NCBI RefSeq assembly: GCF_002694385.1
Contig: NZ_NZMB01000019.1
Coordinates: 37,988 to 101,987, forward strand
DNA: 64,000 nucleotides
Origin: Sneathiella sp.
Lineage (GTDB): Bacteria > Pseudomonadota > Alphaproteobacteria > Sneathiellales > Sneathiellaceae
Direction of reading: 5' to 3'
Below are positions 18,221 to 28,885 of this stretch, in pieces. Under the pieces are notes generated by a model. That model ran no database searches and was not told where the DNA came from. It saw nothing but the letters and a program-made list of their open reading frames with translations. The first letter of the stretch is position 1; each line of letters begins with the position of its first letter. Position numbers and translations under genes: made by a program.

Positions 18221-21142
18221 ATGATCCGAATGCAGAAAATTCTCAGCATCCGCGGCGCCCGCGAACATAACTTGCAGAATGTGAATATCGATATCCCACG
18301 CGACCAGCTTGTCGTGATCACCGGGCTATCGGGTTCGGGCAAGTCGTCGCTTGCATTTGACACCATCTATGCGGAAGGACAGCGCCGCTATGTGGAAAGC
18401 CTGTCCGCTTATGCGCGGCAATTCCTGGAAATGATGCAGAAACCCGATGTAGATCATATCGACGGCCTAAGCCCCGCCATCTCTATCGAGCAGAAAACGA
18501 CATCAAAGAATCCCCGCTCCACCGTCGGCACGGTGACGGAAATCTATGATTACCTGCGCCTGCTCTATGCGCGCATCGGCGTACCCTACTCCCCGGCGAC
18601 GGGCCTGCCCATTGCGAGCCAGACCGTCAGCCAGATGGTTGATCAAGTCATGGCCATGGGCGCGGGCAAGCGGCTTTACCTGATGGCGCCCATCGTTCGC
18701 GGCCGCAAGGGCGAATACCGCAAGGAATTTCTCGATCTCAGGAAGCGCGGTTTCCAGCGCGTCAAGGTCGATGGCGAAATCTATGATATCGAGGAAGTGC
18801 CCGAACTCGACAAGCAGATCAAGCATCATATTGACGTGGTGGTTGATCGTGTTGTCCTCAATGACGAGATACAGGGGCGCCTTGCCGATTCCATCGAAAC
18901 GGCCCTCGATCTCGCCGACGGGCTGTTTGCGGTGGAGGATGCGGATAGCAAGGAGCGGTCCATGTACTCCTCCAAATTCGCCTGCCCCGTCTCCGGTTTC
19001 ACGATCGAGGAAATCGAGCCGCGCATTTTCTCCTTCAACAACCCCTATGGCGCCTGCCCGTCCTGCGGTGGCCTCGGCAGCGAGATGTTCTTCGACCCCG
19101 AACAGATCGTCCCCGATGTGACGCTTTCTTTACGTGACGGGGCAATTGCGCCCTGGTCCCGCTCCGCCACCCCTGCGCCTTACTATATGCAGACGCTGGA
19201 AGCGCTCGCCAAACATTACGGCTTTTCCACAACCGAACCTTGGGAAGGTCTGTCTGAGGAGCATCAGAAAGTCATCCTGTTCGGTACGGGGGATGACAAG
19301 GTGCAGATCACCTTTGATGACGGTCTGCGCACCTATAAGACCAACAAGCCATTTGAAGGCGTGATCCCCAACATTGAACGCCGCTGGCGCGAAACGGATA
19401 GCGCCTGGGTGCGGGAGGATCTGGAGAAATATCAGGACAAAACCAGCTGCTCCAAATGCAGCGGGTATCGCCTGAAAGAGGAAAGCCTGGCTATCCGCAT
19501 CAATAATCTGAACATTGGCGAGGTCTGCGAAAAATCCATTCTCGATTCCCGCGAATGGTTCGCCAACCTCGCCGGCGTCCTCTCGGAAAAAGATCTGTCC
19601 ATCGCTGAGCGGGTTCTGAAGGAAATCAATGAACGACTTGGCTTCCTCGTCGATGTCGGGCTGGAATATCTCACCCTCTCGCGCGCATCCGGCACCCTGT
19701 CAGGCGGAGAGAGCCAGCGTATCCGCCTCGCCTCGCAGATCGGCTCGGGCCTGACCGGCGTTCTCTATGTGCTGGACGAGCCCTCCATCGGGCTGCATCA
19801 GCGGGATAATGCGCGGCTGCTCAAGACCCTCGTCAACCTGCGCGATCAGGGCAACAGCGTGATTGTTGTGGAACATGACGAGGAAGCGATCCTGACCGCC
19901 GATCATGTGGTGGATATGGGCCCGCGCGCGGGCCGTCACGGCGGCCGCCTGATTGCGCAAGGGACGCCGGATGACATCATGAAAGCCCCCGAAAGCATCA
20001 CCGGCAAATATCTTTCCGGCGAAATGGAAGTTCCGCTGCCCGCCGCCCGTCGGGAGATCAAGGAAAGCCGCCAGATCCGCATCATCGGCGCACGGCACAA
20101 CAACCTCAAACGGGTCAATGTGAATATCCCGCTCGGCACCTTTACCTGCGTGACCGGCGTGTCGGGCGGCGGCAAATCCTCGCTGATTATCGAAACCCTC
20201 TACAAGGCCATCGCCAAGAAGCTGAACAACAACCGCAACCATCCGGGCCCGCATGACCGGATCGAGGGCATTGAATGGCTCGATAAAATTGTTGATATCG
20301 ACCAGTCGCCCATCGGCCGCACCCCGCGCTCCAACCCCGCGACCTATACGGGAGCGTTCACGCCGATCCGCGAATGGTTCGCCGGTCTGCCCGAAGCGAA
20401 GGCGCGCGGCTATAAATCCGGCCGCTTCTCCTTCAACGTCAAGGGGGGCCGCTGCGAAGCCTGTAAAGGCGACGGCGTCATCAAGATCGAGATGCACTTC
20501 CTGCCTGATGTCTATGTGCAATGCGACGTCTGCAAGGGAGAGCGGTATAACCGCGAGACGCTGGAAATCAAATTCAAGGACAAGTCCATTTCCGATGTTC
20601 TCAGCATGACTGTGGATGATGCGGCCGTCTTTTTCAAGGCGGTCCCGGCGGTGCGGGAAAAGTTTGAAACCCTGCAGCAGGTTGGTCTCGGTTATATCCA
20701 GGTCGGGCAGCAGGCGACGACCCTCTCGGGCGGTGAGGCACAGCGTGTCAAGCTGGCGAAGGAGCTTTCCCGCCGGGCGACGGGACGCACCCTCTATATC
20801 CTGGATGAGCCAACCACAGGATTGCATTTTGAAGATGTCCGCAAGCTGATGGAAGTGTTGCAGGCGCTGGTGGACTCGGGCAACAGCGTGCTGGTGATCG
20901 AGCATAACCTTGAAGTCATCAAAACCGCCGACTGGGTGGTTGATATGGGCCCCGATGGCGGCGATGCCGGGGGCTATCTCGTGGCCGAGGGCACACCGGA
21001 AATGGTCGCCGAGGTGAAGGAAAGCTATACGGGACGATATCTGAAGGATATTCTCGCCAAGCGACCGCCCGTGCCACAAGGCGGCACTGAAGATGCCCCA
21101 AAGGCCCGTAAGAAAAAAGCCAAAAAGACGAAGGCAGCGTAA
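18221..21142 (+). CDS. uvrA: Excinuclease ABC subunit A
   Basis: 973-residue damage-recognition ATPase of nucleotide excision repair. Both ABC modules are intact: Walker [20 protein letters not shown] and [16 protein letters not shown], with [12 protein letters not shown] and [12 protein letters not shown] signatures. Zinc modules are visible around [14 protein letters not shown] and [16 protein letters not shown]. The C-terminus is Lys/Ala-rich. The start is ATG 18221 (ATG 18230 also possible); the longer open frame from 17861 overlaps ssb and is rejected. The stop overlaps the trmFO ATG by one base (TAATG). Confidence 0.97.
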   Translation: MIRMQKILSIRGAREHNLQNVNIDIPRDQLVVITGLSGSGKSSLAFDTIYAEGQRRYVESLSAYARQFLEMMQKPDVDHIDGLSPAISIEQKTTSKNPRSTVGTVTEIYDYLRLLYARIGVPYSPATGLPIASQTVSQMVDQVMAMGAGKRLYLMAPIVRGRKGEYRKEFLDLRKRGFQRVKVDGEIYDIEEVPELDKQIKHHIDVVVDRVVLNDEIQGRLADSIETALDLADGLFAVEDADSKERSMYSSKFACPVSGFTIEEIEPRIFSFNNPYGACPSCGGLGSEMFFDPEQIVPDVTLSLRDGAIAPWSRSATPAPYYMQTLEALAKHYGFSTTEPWEGLSEEHQKVILFGTGDDKVQITFDDGLRTYKTNKPFEGVIPNIERRWRETDSAWVREDLEKYQDKTSCSKCSGYRLKEESLAIRINNLNIGEVCEKSILDSREWFANLAGVLSEKDLSIAERVLKEINERLGFLVDVGLEYLTLSRASGTLSGGESQRIRLASQIGSGLTGVLYVLDEPSIGLHQRDNARLLKTLVNLRDQGNSVIVVEHDEEAILTADHVVDMGPRAGRHGGRLIAQGTPDDIMKAPESITGKYLSGEMEVPLPAARREIKESRQIRIIGARHNNLKRVNVNIPLGTFTCVTGVSGGGKSSLIIETLYKAIAKKLNNNRNHPGPHDRIEGIEWLDKIVDIDQSPIGRTPRSNPATYTGAFTPIREWFAGLPEAKARGYKSGRFSFNVKGGRCEACKGDGVIKIEMHFLPDVYVQCDVCKGERYNRETLEIKFKDKSISDVLSMTVDDAAVFFKAVPAVREKFETLQQVGLGYIQVGQQATTLSGGEAQRVKLAKELSRRATGRTLYILDEPTTGLHFEDVRKLMEVLQALVDSGNSVLVIEHNLEVIKTADWVVDMGPDGGDAGGYLVAEGTPEMVAEVKESYTGRYLKDILAKRPPVPQGGTEDAPKARKKKAKKTKAA

Positions 21143-22488
21143 TGATAACAATACCCTCGAAACCCGTTCACGTTATCGGCGGCGGCCTTGCGGGGAGTGA
21201 AGCAAGCTGGCAACTCGCACGGGCGGGCGTACCTGTCATTCTGCATGAAATGCGCCCCGTCCGTAAAACCGATGCCCATCTCACCGATGGGCTGGCGGAG
21301 CTGGTGTGCTCCAACTCCTTTCGTTCCGACGATGCGGAAAATAACGCCGTCGGCCTGCTGCACCGGGAAATGCGCGACCTTGACTCCCTGATCATGGAGA
21401 GCGCCGATATCAACCGCGTTCCGGCGGGCGGCGCGCTCGCCGTGGATCGCGTCGGTTTCTCTGACTATGTGAATGAAAAAATCACATCGCACCCGCTGAT
21501 CACCCTCACCCGCGAAGAAATCACCGATCTACCGCCCACCGACTGGGGATCCGTCATCATCGCGACGGGGCCGCTCACCTCCGGATCGCTGGCGGAGGCC
21601 ATTCATGCGGCAACGGGGGCCGATGCCCTTGCCTTCTTCGATGCCATTGCGCCCATCGTCTATAAGGACAGCATTGATTTCGATATCGCCTGGTTCCAGT
21701 CCCGCTATGACAAGGGAGAGGGATCAGACTATATCAACTGCCCGATGACAGAGGAGCAGTATCGCCATTTCATCACCGCCCTGCTGGAGGGCGGCAAGAC
21801 GGAATTCCGCGACTGGGAGAAGAACACCCCCTACTTCGACGGCTGCCTGCCGATCGAGGTGATGGCGGAGCGCGGCCCGGAAACGCTGCGCTTCGGGCCG
21901 ATGAAGCCGGTCGGTCTCACCAATCCGAACAGTTCCGACAAACCCTATGCGGTTGTCCAGCTTCGCCAGGATAACAAGCTCGGCACCCTTTATAATATGG
22001 TCGGCTTCCAGACCAAGCTCACCTATGGGGAGCAGAAACGTATTTTCTCCACCATTCCGGGCCTTGAAAAGGCGGAGTTTGCCCGCCTTGGCGGGCTGCA
22101 CCGCAATACCTTTATCAACAGCCCGGAAGTGCTGGACGGGCAGCTTCGCCTCAAAAATCACCCGCATATCCGCTTCGCCGGGCAGATCACAGGGGTGGAG
22201 GGGTATGTGGAAAGCACAGCCATCGGCCTCATTGCCGGGCGGATGGCCGCCGCCGATATTCTGGGCGGGCAGTTCCTCCTGCCCCCGGTTACGACGGCCA
22301 TGGGAGCCATCCTCGGCCATATTACCGGCGGGGCGGAGTCCAGCAGCTTTCAGCCGATGAATGTCAATTTCGGCCTGTTCCCGCCCCCGGAAGGCCGGAT
22401 CAGAAAGAAAGACCGCAAACAGGCCTATACGTCCCGCGCCGCCGCAGACTTCACGGAGTGGGCGAACGGAAATTCATCTGCCGTATGA
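21142..22488 (+). CDS. trmFO: Folate-dependent tRNA m5U54 methyltransferase TrmFO
   Basis: 448-residue flavoenzyme that makes 5-methyluridine at position 54 of tRNA using methylenetetrahydrofolate, replacing SAM-dependent TrmA. The FAD-binding start [17 protein letters not shown] and the family block [14 protein letters not shown] (catalytic Cys region) are clear; [16 protein letters not shown] near the C-terminus is also typical. It starts on the last base of the uvrA stop, so the two are translationally coupled although functionally unrelated. Length is standard for the family. Confidence 0.96.
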   Translation: MITIPSKPVHVIGGGLAGSEASWQLARAGVPVILHEMRPVRKTDAHLTDGLAELVCSNSFRSDDAENNAVGLLHREMRDLDSLIMESADINRVPAGGALAVDRVGFSDYVNEKITSHPLITLTREEITDLPPTDWGSVIIATGPLTSGSLAEAIHAATGADALAFFDAIAPIVYKDSIDFDIAWFQSRYDKGEGSDYINCPMTEEQYRHFITALLEGGKTEFRDWEKNTPYFDGCLPIEVMAERGPETLRFGPMKPVGLTNPNSSDKPYAVVQLRQDNKLGTLYNMVGFQTKLTYGEQKRIFSTIPGLEKAEFARLGGLHRNTFINSPEVLDGQLRLKNHPHIRFAGQITGVEGYVESTAIGLIAGRMAAADILGGQFLLPPVTTAMGAILGHITGGAESSSFQPMNVNFGLFPPPEGRIRKKDRKQAYTSRAAADFTEWANGNSSAV

Positions 22489-22612
22489 AACTACGGCCAG
22501 CAGACGCGTTTTCAACATCCGGTAACCATTTGTATACGATATTTCCCTATCATCCCGGCCATGGGCAAGGCTGATCATATTCCTGTGGGGATGTGAGTGG
22601 ACAGGATCGTTA

Positions 22613-23605
22613 ATGAGCAACATACGCGAAAAACAGGTGGATGCCCCCGAAAAATCGGGCAAGAAGGCGTCAGGCAAGCGCGATCCCAGCGTATATTTTG
22701 CTTTTGAGCACAAGATATTCGGCGTTGAAGGCGCCTATTTCGCGCTGACCCACGACACCAAGGAGCCCTGCTATTTCGTTAATCTCGGGGAGATCAAGGG
22801 CGCGATTCCCACACGATTTTTGAGCAAGGAATTCGGAATCGATCCGAAAAGCTCCGATGCACAGCTTCTCGTTACCATCGACAGCGCGCTGAAATATGTG
22901 CGGGAAATCCGCCCCAATGATTCCATCCCGCGGGAATTGCTGGATGGTTCCGCCTCCTGGACCATCGATGACATCCATAAGGAAATTGCCCGCGGACGCA
23001 TCACCGTACAGCTCATTTCCTGGCTCAGCGGCAATGAGCAGATTGTTCTCAATATCCGCGAGCTGGAAGCCATTTCAAATGATCCGGAAACCAAAAACAA
23101 GGTACAGCAGGCCTTCCGCGATATTGCCCAGAAGCTGGGCATTCGCAGTGAGGATGTGACGGCGAAGATTGATGATGTGGTGCGCGAACTCGCCTATATT
23201 GAGGCGCTGCGCGATTATTATAACAAGATCAGAAAGATCGCGACCAATCTCGGCCGCCTCGCCAGCATCTATAAGCGGGATCGCATGACATCGGAAGAGA
23301 TTAACCGCATGCAGATCCTGATCGAACCGGTGATCAAGAAATTTGACCGCACCTTCATCGAAATTGACGCCCAGACCTGCGAAATGATGGTGATCCTGAA
23401 GAATTTCCAGCCCACAATCAGGACCATCCGCCGGGCGCGTGACGATCTTCACCAACGTTTCATGATCTGGAACGATATGGTCGAAAAATGGGACGGCACC
23501 ATTGTTGAGGAAGGGCCTGTCATGGAAAAGCTGCTCAAGCAGACCTATCAGTTTCTCGCCCGCAATTTCATGCAGTCACAGGCCTGGCGGCTCAGCAATA
23601 TGTAA
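22613..23605 (+). CDS. Unknown 330-residue protein
   Basis: I do not recognise a family. AGGA lies 6-7 bases before ATG 22613. The first ~20 residues are Lys-rich and disordered; residues about 25-110 look alpha/beta (VYFAFEHKIFGVEG, LLVTIDSALKYVREI); residues about 115-330 are mostly long amphipathic helices (for example YIEALRDYYNKIRKIA, IRRARDDLHQRFMIW), which could form a bundle or coiled coil. There is no signal peptide, membrane segment or catalytic motif. It ends 12 bp from the convergent SQS-like gene. Codon use and composition look native, so this is probably a conserved lineage gene. Confidence 0.75.
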   Translation: MSNIREKQVDAPEKSGKKASGKRDPSVYFAFEHKIFGVEGAYFALTHDTKEPCYFVNLGEIKGAIPTRFLSKEFGIDPKSSDAQLLVTIDSALKYVREIRPNDSIPRELLDGSASWTIDDIHKEIARGRITVQLISWLSGNEQIVLNIRELEAISNDPETKNKVQQAFRDIAQKLGIRSEDVTAKIDDVVRELAYIEALRDYYNKIRKIATNLGRLASIYKRDRMTSEEINRMQILIEPVIKKFDRTFIEIDAQTCEMMVILKNFQPTIRTIRRARDDLHQRFMIWNDMVEKWDGTIVEEGPVMEKLLKQTYQFLARNFMQSQAWRLSNM

Positions 23606-23616
23606 TTCGGCTTCCC

Positions 23617-24453
23617 CTAGCGCCCCGTGGCAAGGGCGATAATCTTGCGTACCGCCCCGACATCAAGAGCCGGATGCGCCGGATCATATCCCGCCTTTTC
23701 CAGCCGCCGCAGGTAAAGCGATGTCAAAGAGGATAGCCGGTAATAGGGTCGCTCGGAGCGTGGCCGCGCCTTCACCTGCTGCGCCGCTGCGCGCTGCTGA
23801 TCTCGCGCCAGCACGCCAAGGTCATGGACAATGGCAAAAAATATCTCGCGATTATCACGGATAAGCAGATTGTCCGCCGTGAGGCCCTTTGCTTCAATCA
23901 TCTCCCCCGGAATATGCAGGACATCCTGCCGCACATGATAGGGGATGGAGCGAATCATCCCCGCAAGCGCATAGGCCTGGCCAGTGTGCCGCGCCACGGC
24001 AAGCCCGGCGTCCGTCTCATCTCCCCAAAGGCGGAAGATCAGCCCGGCCAGCAAGCCGCCGGTCGCATCGGCATAAGCGAGCCAGTCTTCTTTCGTGCGA
24101 AAGGGTACGGCATCGAGATCGGCCGCGCGCGCATCCACCATCTGTCGAAACTCTGCAATCGGCAGCCCATAGCTTCCAATCACCCCGGCCAGCCCACTGA
24201 CTACCGGATGCTCGGGCGGGGTGTCTCCATTCGCGATTTTCTCCAGCGCCTCCCGCCACCATTGCAGGCGGATCTCGCCGAGCAGCGGTTCCGATACCGT
24301 TTCCCGAATGCGGGCAATTTCCGCATTGAAGGCAAGCAGCGTAAAAATCGCCTCCCGCGCCGCTGCCGGGGCGAACAGAGCCGTCAGCCAACGGTCATAA
24401 TCATACCGTCTGGCCTCATTGACTATATACTGATCCTGCTCATGTTCCTCCAC
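23617..24453 (-). CDS. Squalene/phytoene-synthase-like protein (NDUFAF6 type)
   Basis: 278 residues from GTG 24453, preceded by AGGGAA. The fold signature is trans-isoprenyl-synthase-like (EIRLQWWREALE, YADATGGLLAGLIF, AYALAGMIRSIPYHVRQD), but the first Asp-rich DxxxD motif of squalene and phytoene synthases is absent: the equivalent stretch reads EIARIRETVSEP. This matches the NDUFAF6 subgroup, mitochondrial complex I assembly factors with alphaproteobacterial relatives, rather than carotenoid or hopanoid enzymes. The Mth938/NDUFAF3-like gene lies 0.85 kb away with sodB between. Function in respiratory assembly is inference from the families. Confidence 0.85.
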   Translation of the reverse strand: MEEHEQDQYIVNEARRYDYDRWLTALFAPAAAREAIFTLLAFNAEIARIRETVSEPLLGEIRLQWWREALEKIANGDTPPEHPVVSGLAGVIGSYGLPIAEFRQMVDARAADLDAVPFRTKEDWLAYADATGGLLAGLIFRLWGDETDAGLAVARHTGQAYALAGMIRSIPYHVRQDVLHIPGEMIEAKGLTADNLLIRDNREIFFAIVHDLGVLARDQQRAAAQQVKARPRSERPYYRLSSLTSLYLRRLEKAGYDPAHPALDVGAVRKIIALATGR

Positions 24454-24620
24454 AGTTCCCTCGCCTTTTCTATAGAATCATTATAAAAAACTGGAAGCGC
24501 GCCTAAAATCGTATATATCTGTATGGATAGCGATATGCGAGTTCTTTCCCCGATACGGGGCTTGAATTTCCACGGGATTATGAACTGAATATTGACCAGT
24601 AAATTGGCAAGAGGAATATT

Positions 24621-25211
24621 ATGGCTTTCGAACTTCCCCCCCTTCCCTATGAAAGAAACGCACTGGCTCCGCATATTTCGGAGGAAACGCTGAACTTTCA
24701 TTACGGAAAACATCACAACACCTATGTGGTCAATCTGAACAATCTGCTGGGCGAAGACAGCCGCTCGCTGGAGCAAATCATGAAGGATACCGCCGGCGAT
24801 ACCGCCAAGGCCGGCGTCTTCAATAACGCCGCGCAGGTCTGGAACCACACCTTCTATTGGCACTCCATGAAGCCGAATGGCGGTGGCAAACCAACAGGCG
24901 CCATTGCCGACAAGATCAATGCGGATTTCGGCTCCTATGAGAAATTCGCCGAGGAATTCAAAACCGCCGGGGCCACGCAGTTCGGCAGTGGCTGGGCCTG
25001 GCTGGTTCTCGACGGCGGCAAGCTGAAGGTCACCAAGACCGGCAATGCCGCCTGCCCGCTGACCGATGGCGCTACACCGCTGCTCACCATGGATGTGTGG
25101 GAGCATGCCTATTACCTGGATTTCCAGAACCGTCGTCCGGACTATATCGCAACCTTCCTTGACCATCTGATCAACTGGGATTTCGCGAATGAGAATCTCG
25201 CAAAGGGCTGA
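24621..25211 (+). CDS. sodB: Superoxide dismutase, Fe type
   Basis: 196-residue cytoplasmic SOD that dismutates superoxide. Metal ligands are placed by [11 protein letters not shown] (first His), WNHTFYW (second His) and [10 protein letters not shown] (Asp and His). The sequence around [13 protein letters not shown] and GSGWAWLV is of the Fe-SOD type, though Mn or cambialistic use cannot be excluded. GAGGAA precedes the ATG. It is followed by a strong terminator and stands alone on the plus strand, between two genes (SQS-like and Mth938-like) that are usually adjacent in alphaproteobacteria. Confidence 0.96.
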   Translation: MAFELPPLPYERNALAPHISEETLNFHYGKHHNTYVVNLNNLLGEDSRSLEQIMKDTAGDTAKAGVFNNAAQVWNHTFYWHSMKPNGGGKPTGAIADKINADFGSYEKFAEEFKTAGATQFGSGWAWLVLDGGKLKVTKTGNAACPLTDGATPLLTMDVWEHAYYLDFQNRRPDYIATFLDHLINWDFANENLAKG

Positions 25212-25240
25212 TCCGCCTGGATGCGATTTTATGAATGAAG

Positions 25241-25267
25241 AAGGCGCCCATAAGGGGCGCCTTTTTT
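25241..25267 (+). terminator. Intrinsic terminator after sodB
   Basis: AAGGCGCCC pairs with GGGCGCCTT around a five-base loop and is followed by a run of T residues. It is the clear end of the monocistronic sodB message. Confidence 0.92.
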
Positions 25268-25301
25268 ATTGCTGAATAGCACACCGAAATCGGGCGGCGC
25301 C

Positions 25302-25679
25302 TCACACCGCGATCAGAGCGGCGGCCACCTGACGGCGCTCCAGCAGCAGGACGTTATAGGTGCGTACCGCTGCGCCGGTGCTCATGGCGTCAATCACCAC
25401 CCCTTTGGCCCGGAAAGCAGCGCGAATATCCTCTTCGATAAAGACCATCGCCTCCCCGCAGCCAATCAGCAGGATGTCCATGCCGGATGCCTCGTCCAGC
25501 AGCGCCGACAGGCTGTCCAATTCAAGTGCCGCAATATCGCCAACCGGCCAGGAAGATGTTTTTTCCGGGCGGATCAGGACCGATCCCTCATAGCGCACGC
25601 CACTGACCCGGAAGCCGCCGTCGCCATAACTGTTGATGAGTTGCTGCCCTTCCCGCGGAAGGCCGGATATATCCTGCAT
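25302..25679 (-). CDS. Mth938-like domain protein (NDUFAF3 homologue)
   Basis: 125-residue protein of the Mth938/DUF498 family. Seen: GGFRVSGVRYEGSVLI near the start, LLIGCGEAMVFI in the middle and VIDAMSTGAAVRTYNVLL near the end, all typical. The human relative NDUFAF3 is a complex I assembly factor, and linkage of bacterial relatives to secDF and yajC is well known; both features hold here, as it follows secF by 24 bp on the same strand. The biochemical activity is not known. Confidence 0.9.
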   Translation of the reverse strand: MQDISGLPREGQQLINSYGDGGFRVSGVRYEGSVLIRPEKTSSWPVGDIAALELDSLSALLDEASGMDILLIGCGEAMVFIEEDIRAAFRAKGVVIDAMSTGAAVRTYNVLLLERRQVAAALIAV

Positions 25680-25703
25680 GACGCCTCCTTAAGCGGTGCG
25701 TGA

Positions 25704-26675
25704 TCAGTTCTTTTCTTCGATTTCGGCGTCCGTCCGCTCCGCCCCGGCGAAGCCGCCGTCTTCCTCCTCTTTCTGATGCTTGAGGCCGAAGAACATCAGG
25801 ATCGGCGAGGCGACGAAGATTGATGAATAGGTGCCTATCAGAATACCGAAGATCATGGCCGCCGCAAAGCCGCGGATCACTTCACCCCCGAAAATATAGA
25901 GCGCGCCGAGCGCCAGCAGGGTAGTGAAAGAGGTCATGGTGGTGCGGGACAGCGTCTCATTGATCGACAGGTTGATCAGATCCGACACCTCGAGTTTCTT
26001 GAACCGGCGGAAATTCTCGCGAATGCGATCATAAACCACGACCGTGTCATTAATCGAATAGCCGACGATTGTCAGAAGTGCCGCGATCGACGACAGGTTG
26101 AATTCCAGTCCCGTTATTGTGAACATGCCAATGGTGATGATCACATCATGGACAATCGCAAGAATGGCCGCCACCGAATACTGCCATTCAAAGCGGAACC
26201 AGATATAAACAAGCATGGCGAAGACGGCGGCAATGACAGCCTCGATCGCCACGATTACCAGCTCGCTGGACACTTTCGGGCCAACAAATTCGACACGGCG
26301 ATAGGAAACATTTTCTCCATAATCCGCGGCAAGCTGCGCCTTGATACTATCCATCGCCGCTTCCTGCGCGGAGGCATCCCCTTCCTGCCGCTGAACGCGG
26401 ATCAGGATATCCGTATCACTGCCGAAGGTTTGCAGCGCCACCTGCCCAAGACCGAGATTGCCAAGTGCGCTGCGCATTGCGCTTAGATCCGGCGCCTTTT
26501 CCAGCCCGACTTCCATCAGGATGCCGCCCTCAAAATCGATACCCTTGTTCAGACCAACGGTAAAAAACGCCCCGATTGATCCAAGAATGAGAACCGCCGA
26601 CAGCATCAGCGCCATCAGCCGCACCTTCATAAAGGGGAAGTTTGTGTTTTCCGGTATGAACTTGATTTTTCTCAT
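25704..26675 (-). CDS. secF: Protein translocase subunit SecF
   Basis: 323-residue inner-membrane partner of SecD, which uses the proton gradient to aid protein export after SecA-driven translocation. Six membrane segments are predicted: one near the N-terminus (about 20-40), then a periplasmic loop starting GIDFEGGILMEVGL, and five in the C-terminal half, with the family motif YSINDTVVVYDRIREN. A charged Glu-rich tail closes it. The gap to secD is 12 bp. Confidence 0.97.
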   Translation of the reverse strand: MRKIKFIPENTNFPFMKVRLMALMLSAVLILGSIGAFFTVGLNKGIDFEGGILMEVGLEKAPDLSAMRSALGNLGLGQVALQTFGSDTDILIRVQRQEGDASAQEAAMDSIKAQLAADYGENVSYRRVEFVGPKVSSELVIVAIEAVIAAVFAMLVYIWFRFEWQYSVAAILAIVHDVIITIGMFTITGLEFNLSSIAALLTIVGYSINDTVVVYDRIRENFRRFKKLEVSDLINLSINETLSRTTMTSFTTLLALGALYIFGGEVIRGFAAAMIFGILIGTYSSIFVASPILMFFGLKHQKEEEDGGFAGAERTDAEIEEKN

Positions 26676-26687
26676 CGCTCCGGCCCT

Positions 26688-28271
26688 TTATATCTCAAGT
26701 GCTTTCGGCCGCTTGCGCTGCAACCAGAACTCAACCAGCATGCGTGTCAACAGAATTGCCGTAAACATGGAGCTGAGAATACCGATCAGCAGCGTCACCG
26801 CGAAGCCCTTGATCGGCCCGGTTCCCATCACGAACAGGATCACGGCGGCAAGGGCGGTTGTGACATTGGCGTCAATAATGGTGGTGAAGGCGCGATTAAA
26901 ACCGGATTCAACCGCATTCAGCGGCGTTTTCCCCACCCGGATTTCCTCGCGGATACGCTCGAAAATCAGTACATTGGCGTCCACCGCCATCCCGATGGTC
27001 AGCACGATACCGGCAATGCCCGGCAGGGTCAGCGTTGCGCCCAGCACCGAGAGAACCGCCATGATCAGGAATATGTTGATAGCGAGAGAGATATTCGCGA
27101 ACACGCCGAACAGGCCGTAATAGGCGATCATGAAAATAGCCACTGCGACGATGCCGATAATCCCTGCGATTTCACCGGCGGCAATACTGTCCGCACCCAG
27201 ATCCGGCCCGACGGACCGCTCCTCTAGAATATCAAGCGGCGCAGGCAGCGCGCCCGCCCTTAGCAGCAGGGCGAGATCCTGCGCCCCCGCCACATCGAAG
27301 CCACCGGTAATGACGGCAGAACCGCCCAGGATCGGCTCATTAATGCGCGGGGCACTGACCACTTTGTTATCGAGGACGATGGCAAAGGGTTTGCCGACAT
27401 TTTCCGATGTCGCCCGGCCAAACTGCTTGGCGCCAAGGCCATCAAAACGGATGGAGACAACGGGTTGCCCCTGCTGGTAGGTGGCCTGCGCATCCTCCAG
27501 ATTTTCGCCCGACACCATCACCCGGTTCTTGACCACATAACTCCGACCGTCTTCCTCGATAGCGGGCAAGCGTTTAGATCCCGGCGGCACCCGTCCCGCC
27601 GCGCCAAGATCGGCAGTGAGATCAACCAGATGAAAAGTGAGCTGCGCCGTTTCGCCGAGCAGACGTTTGACCCGATCCGGATCATCGACGCCGGGAAGCT
27701 GGACGAGAATGCGATCCTGCCCCTGCCGCTGAATATTCGGCTCATTCACCCCCGTTTCATCCACGCGGCGGCGGACAATCTCGATGGACTGATCGACAGC
27801 CGCGCTGAGACGCGCCGTAATCGCCGCCTCGCTCGGCGTCAGGGTGACCAGGCCGCCCTCGTCAAAGGAGATGACGACATCGCGCTGCCCGTTCGGCATG
27901 ATATTCGATAGATCGGCAAGCCGTTCGCGCGCCTTGGCCTCATCCGCCGGATCGCGCAAAGTGAAGGAAATGACATTGCTGTCATGCTTGAGATCCCGAT
28001 AACCGACATTATCGCCCTGCTGGCGCAGGCTGTCGCGCACCGCATCCACCAGGCTTTCCATCATTTTGAGCTTCACAGCCCCGGCGTCCACCTGCAACAG
28101 GAGATGCGATCCCCCTTGCAAGTCGAGGCCAAGGTTGAGCTGCTTCGTCGGCAGCCAGTCCGGCAATCCGCTGAGGCTGGATTTGCTGACAAAATTCGGA
28201 AGTGTGTAGATAACGCCGAATGCGCAGACGAGCAATACGACGATTATCTTCCACATGGGGAAGCGGTTCAT
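26688..28271 (-). CDS. secD: Protein translocase subunit SecD
   Basis: 527-residue RND-type export motor subunit. An N-terminal membrane segment is followed by the large periplasmic P1 region beginning GLDLQGGSHLLLQV, then five membrane helices with the conserved GMAVDANVLIFERIREE block near residue 440. It lies between yajC (15 bp upstream) and secF (12 bp downstream) on the minus strand. Length is typical of alphaproteobacterial SecD, shorter than the E. coli protein of about 615. Confidence 0.97.
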   Translation of the reverse strand: MNRFPMWKIIVVLLVCAFGVIYTLPNFVSKSSLSGLPDWLPTKQLNLGLDLQGGSHLLLQVDAGAVKLKMMESLVDAVRDSLRQQGDNVGYRDLKHDSNVISFTLRDPADEAKARERLADLSNIMPNGQRDVVISFDEGGLVTLTPSEAAITARLSAAVDQSIEIVRRRVDETGVNEPNIQRQGQDRILVQLPGVDDPDRVKRLLGETAQLTFHLVDLTADLGAAGRVPPGSKRLPAIEEDGRSYVVKNRVMVSGENLEDAQATYQQGQPVVSIRFDGLGAKQFGRATSENVGKPFAIVLDNKVVSAPRINEPILGGSAVITGGFDVAGAQDLALLLRAGALPAPLDILEERSVGPDLGADSIAAGEIAGIIGIVAVAIFMIAYYGLFGVFANISLAINIFLIMAVLSVLGATLTLPGIAGIVLTIGMAVDANVLIFERIREEIRVGKTPLNAVESGFNRAFTTIIDANVTTALAAVILFVMGTGPIKGFAVTLLIGILSSMFTAILLTRMLVEFWLQRKRPKALEI

Positions 28272-28286
28272 GGATCAGGCCGTCAG

Positions 28287-28643
28287 TTACTTTTTGAAAA
28301 GTTTTTTGACCGGGTTCTCACCTTCGGGCTTGTCGCCCTCCGTCTTGTTCTCATCCGCTCCGGCTGCGACCGGCTCGGTCTTGCTCTTGACATCGGCAAG
28401 CGTCGATTTCACCACATCGATGCGGACTTCGGGTGCAATCTCAATCTGGACCACGTTATCATCCCGCACCTTTGTCACCTTGCCCATAATGCCCCCGGCA
28501 GTGACCACGCTGTCGCCTCGGCGAACCGCACCGATCATTTCGCGATGCGCCTTTGCCCGCTTCTGCTGGGGCCGGATGAGAAGAAAATAGAATACGACGC
28601 CGATCAGTACCAGCGGCAGAAGTTGGGCGAGTCCTTGGTCCAT
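28287..28643 (-). CDS. yajC: Sec translocon accessory protein YajC
   Basis: 118 residues from ATG 28643; the longer open frame to 28892 covers the promoter region and is not YajC-like. One membrane helix (LLPLVLIGVVFYFLLIRPQQ) leads into RRGDSVVTAGGIMGKV, the family beta region, then a Lys/Glu-rich tail. It is first in yajC-secD-secF-Mth938. It binds the SecDF part of the holo-translocon in E. coli. The divergent DUF815 gene begins 242 bp away, so this region holds both promoters. Confidence 0.96.
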   Translation of the reverse strand: MDQGLAQLLPLVLIGVVFYFLLIRPQQKRAKAHREMIGAVRRGDSVVTAGGIMGKVTKVRDDNVVQIEIAPEVRIDVVKSTLADVKSKTEPVAAGADENKTEGDKPEGENPVKKLFKK

Positions 28644-28885
28644 TGTTATCGGTCCTTTGGTGCGATATCTGACAATGGGCGGTCCTGTCTCCGCCCTGTT
28701 AATGACTGAACGACTTTTATCTTGTTCTTGCCCCTCAATGCAAGCTGCAATCAGGAATATGAGACATTTGTGAAGCGTCCCCTTCCCTGCGCTGACCGGA
28801 GCGCTTGAACATTCTGCCGTATGGTGGCATTTATGTGCCTGTCCCGTAAGTTGGGGTGTGGCCCCTGTGATTTCAATTGGTGAAA

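Noticed and set aside
18026-18268. 81-residue N-terminal extension of ssb
   Set aside because: Overlaps the uvrA start and is not SSB-like; ATG 18025 fits the family.
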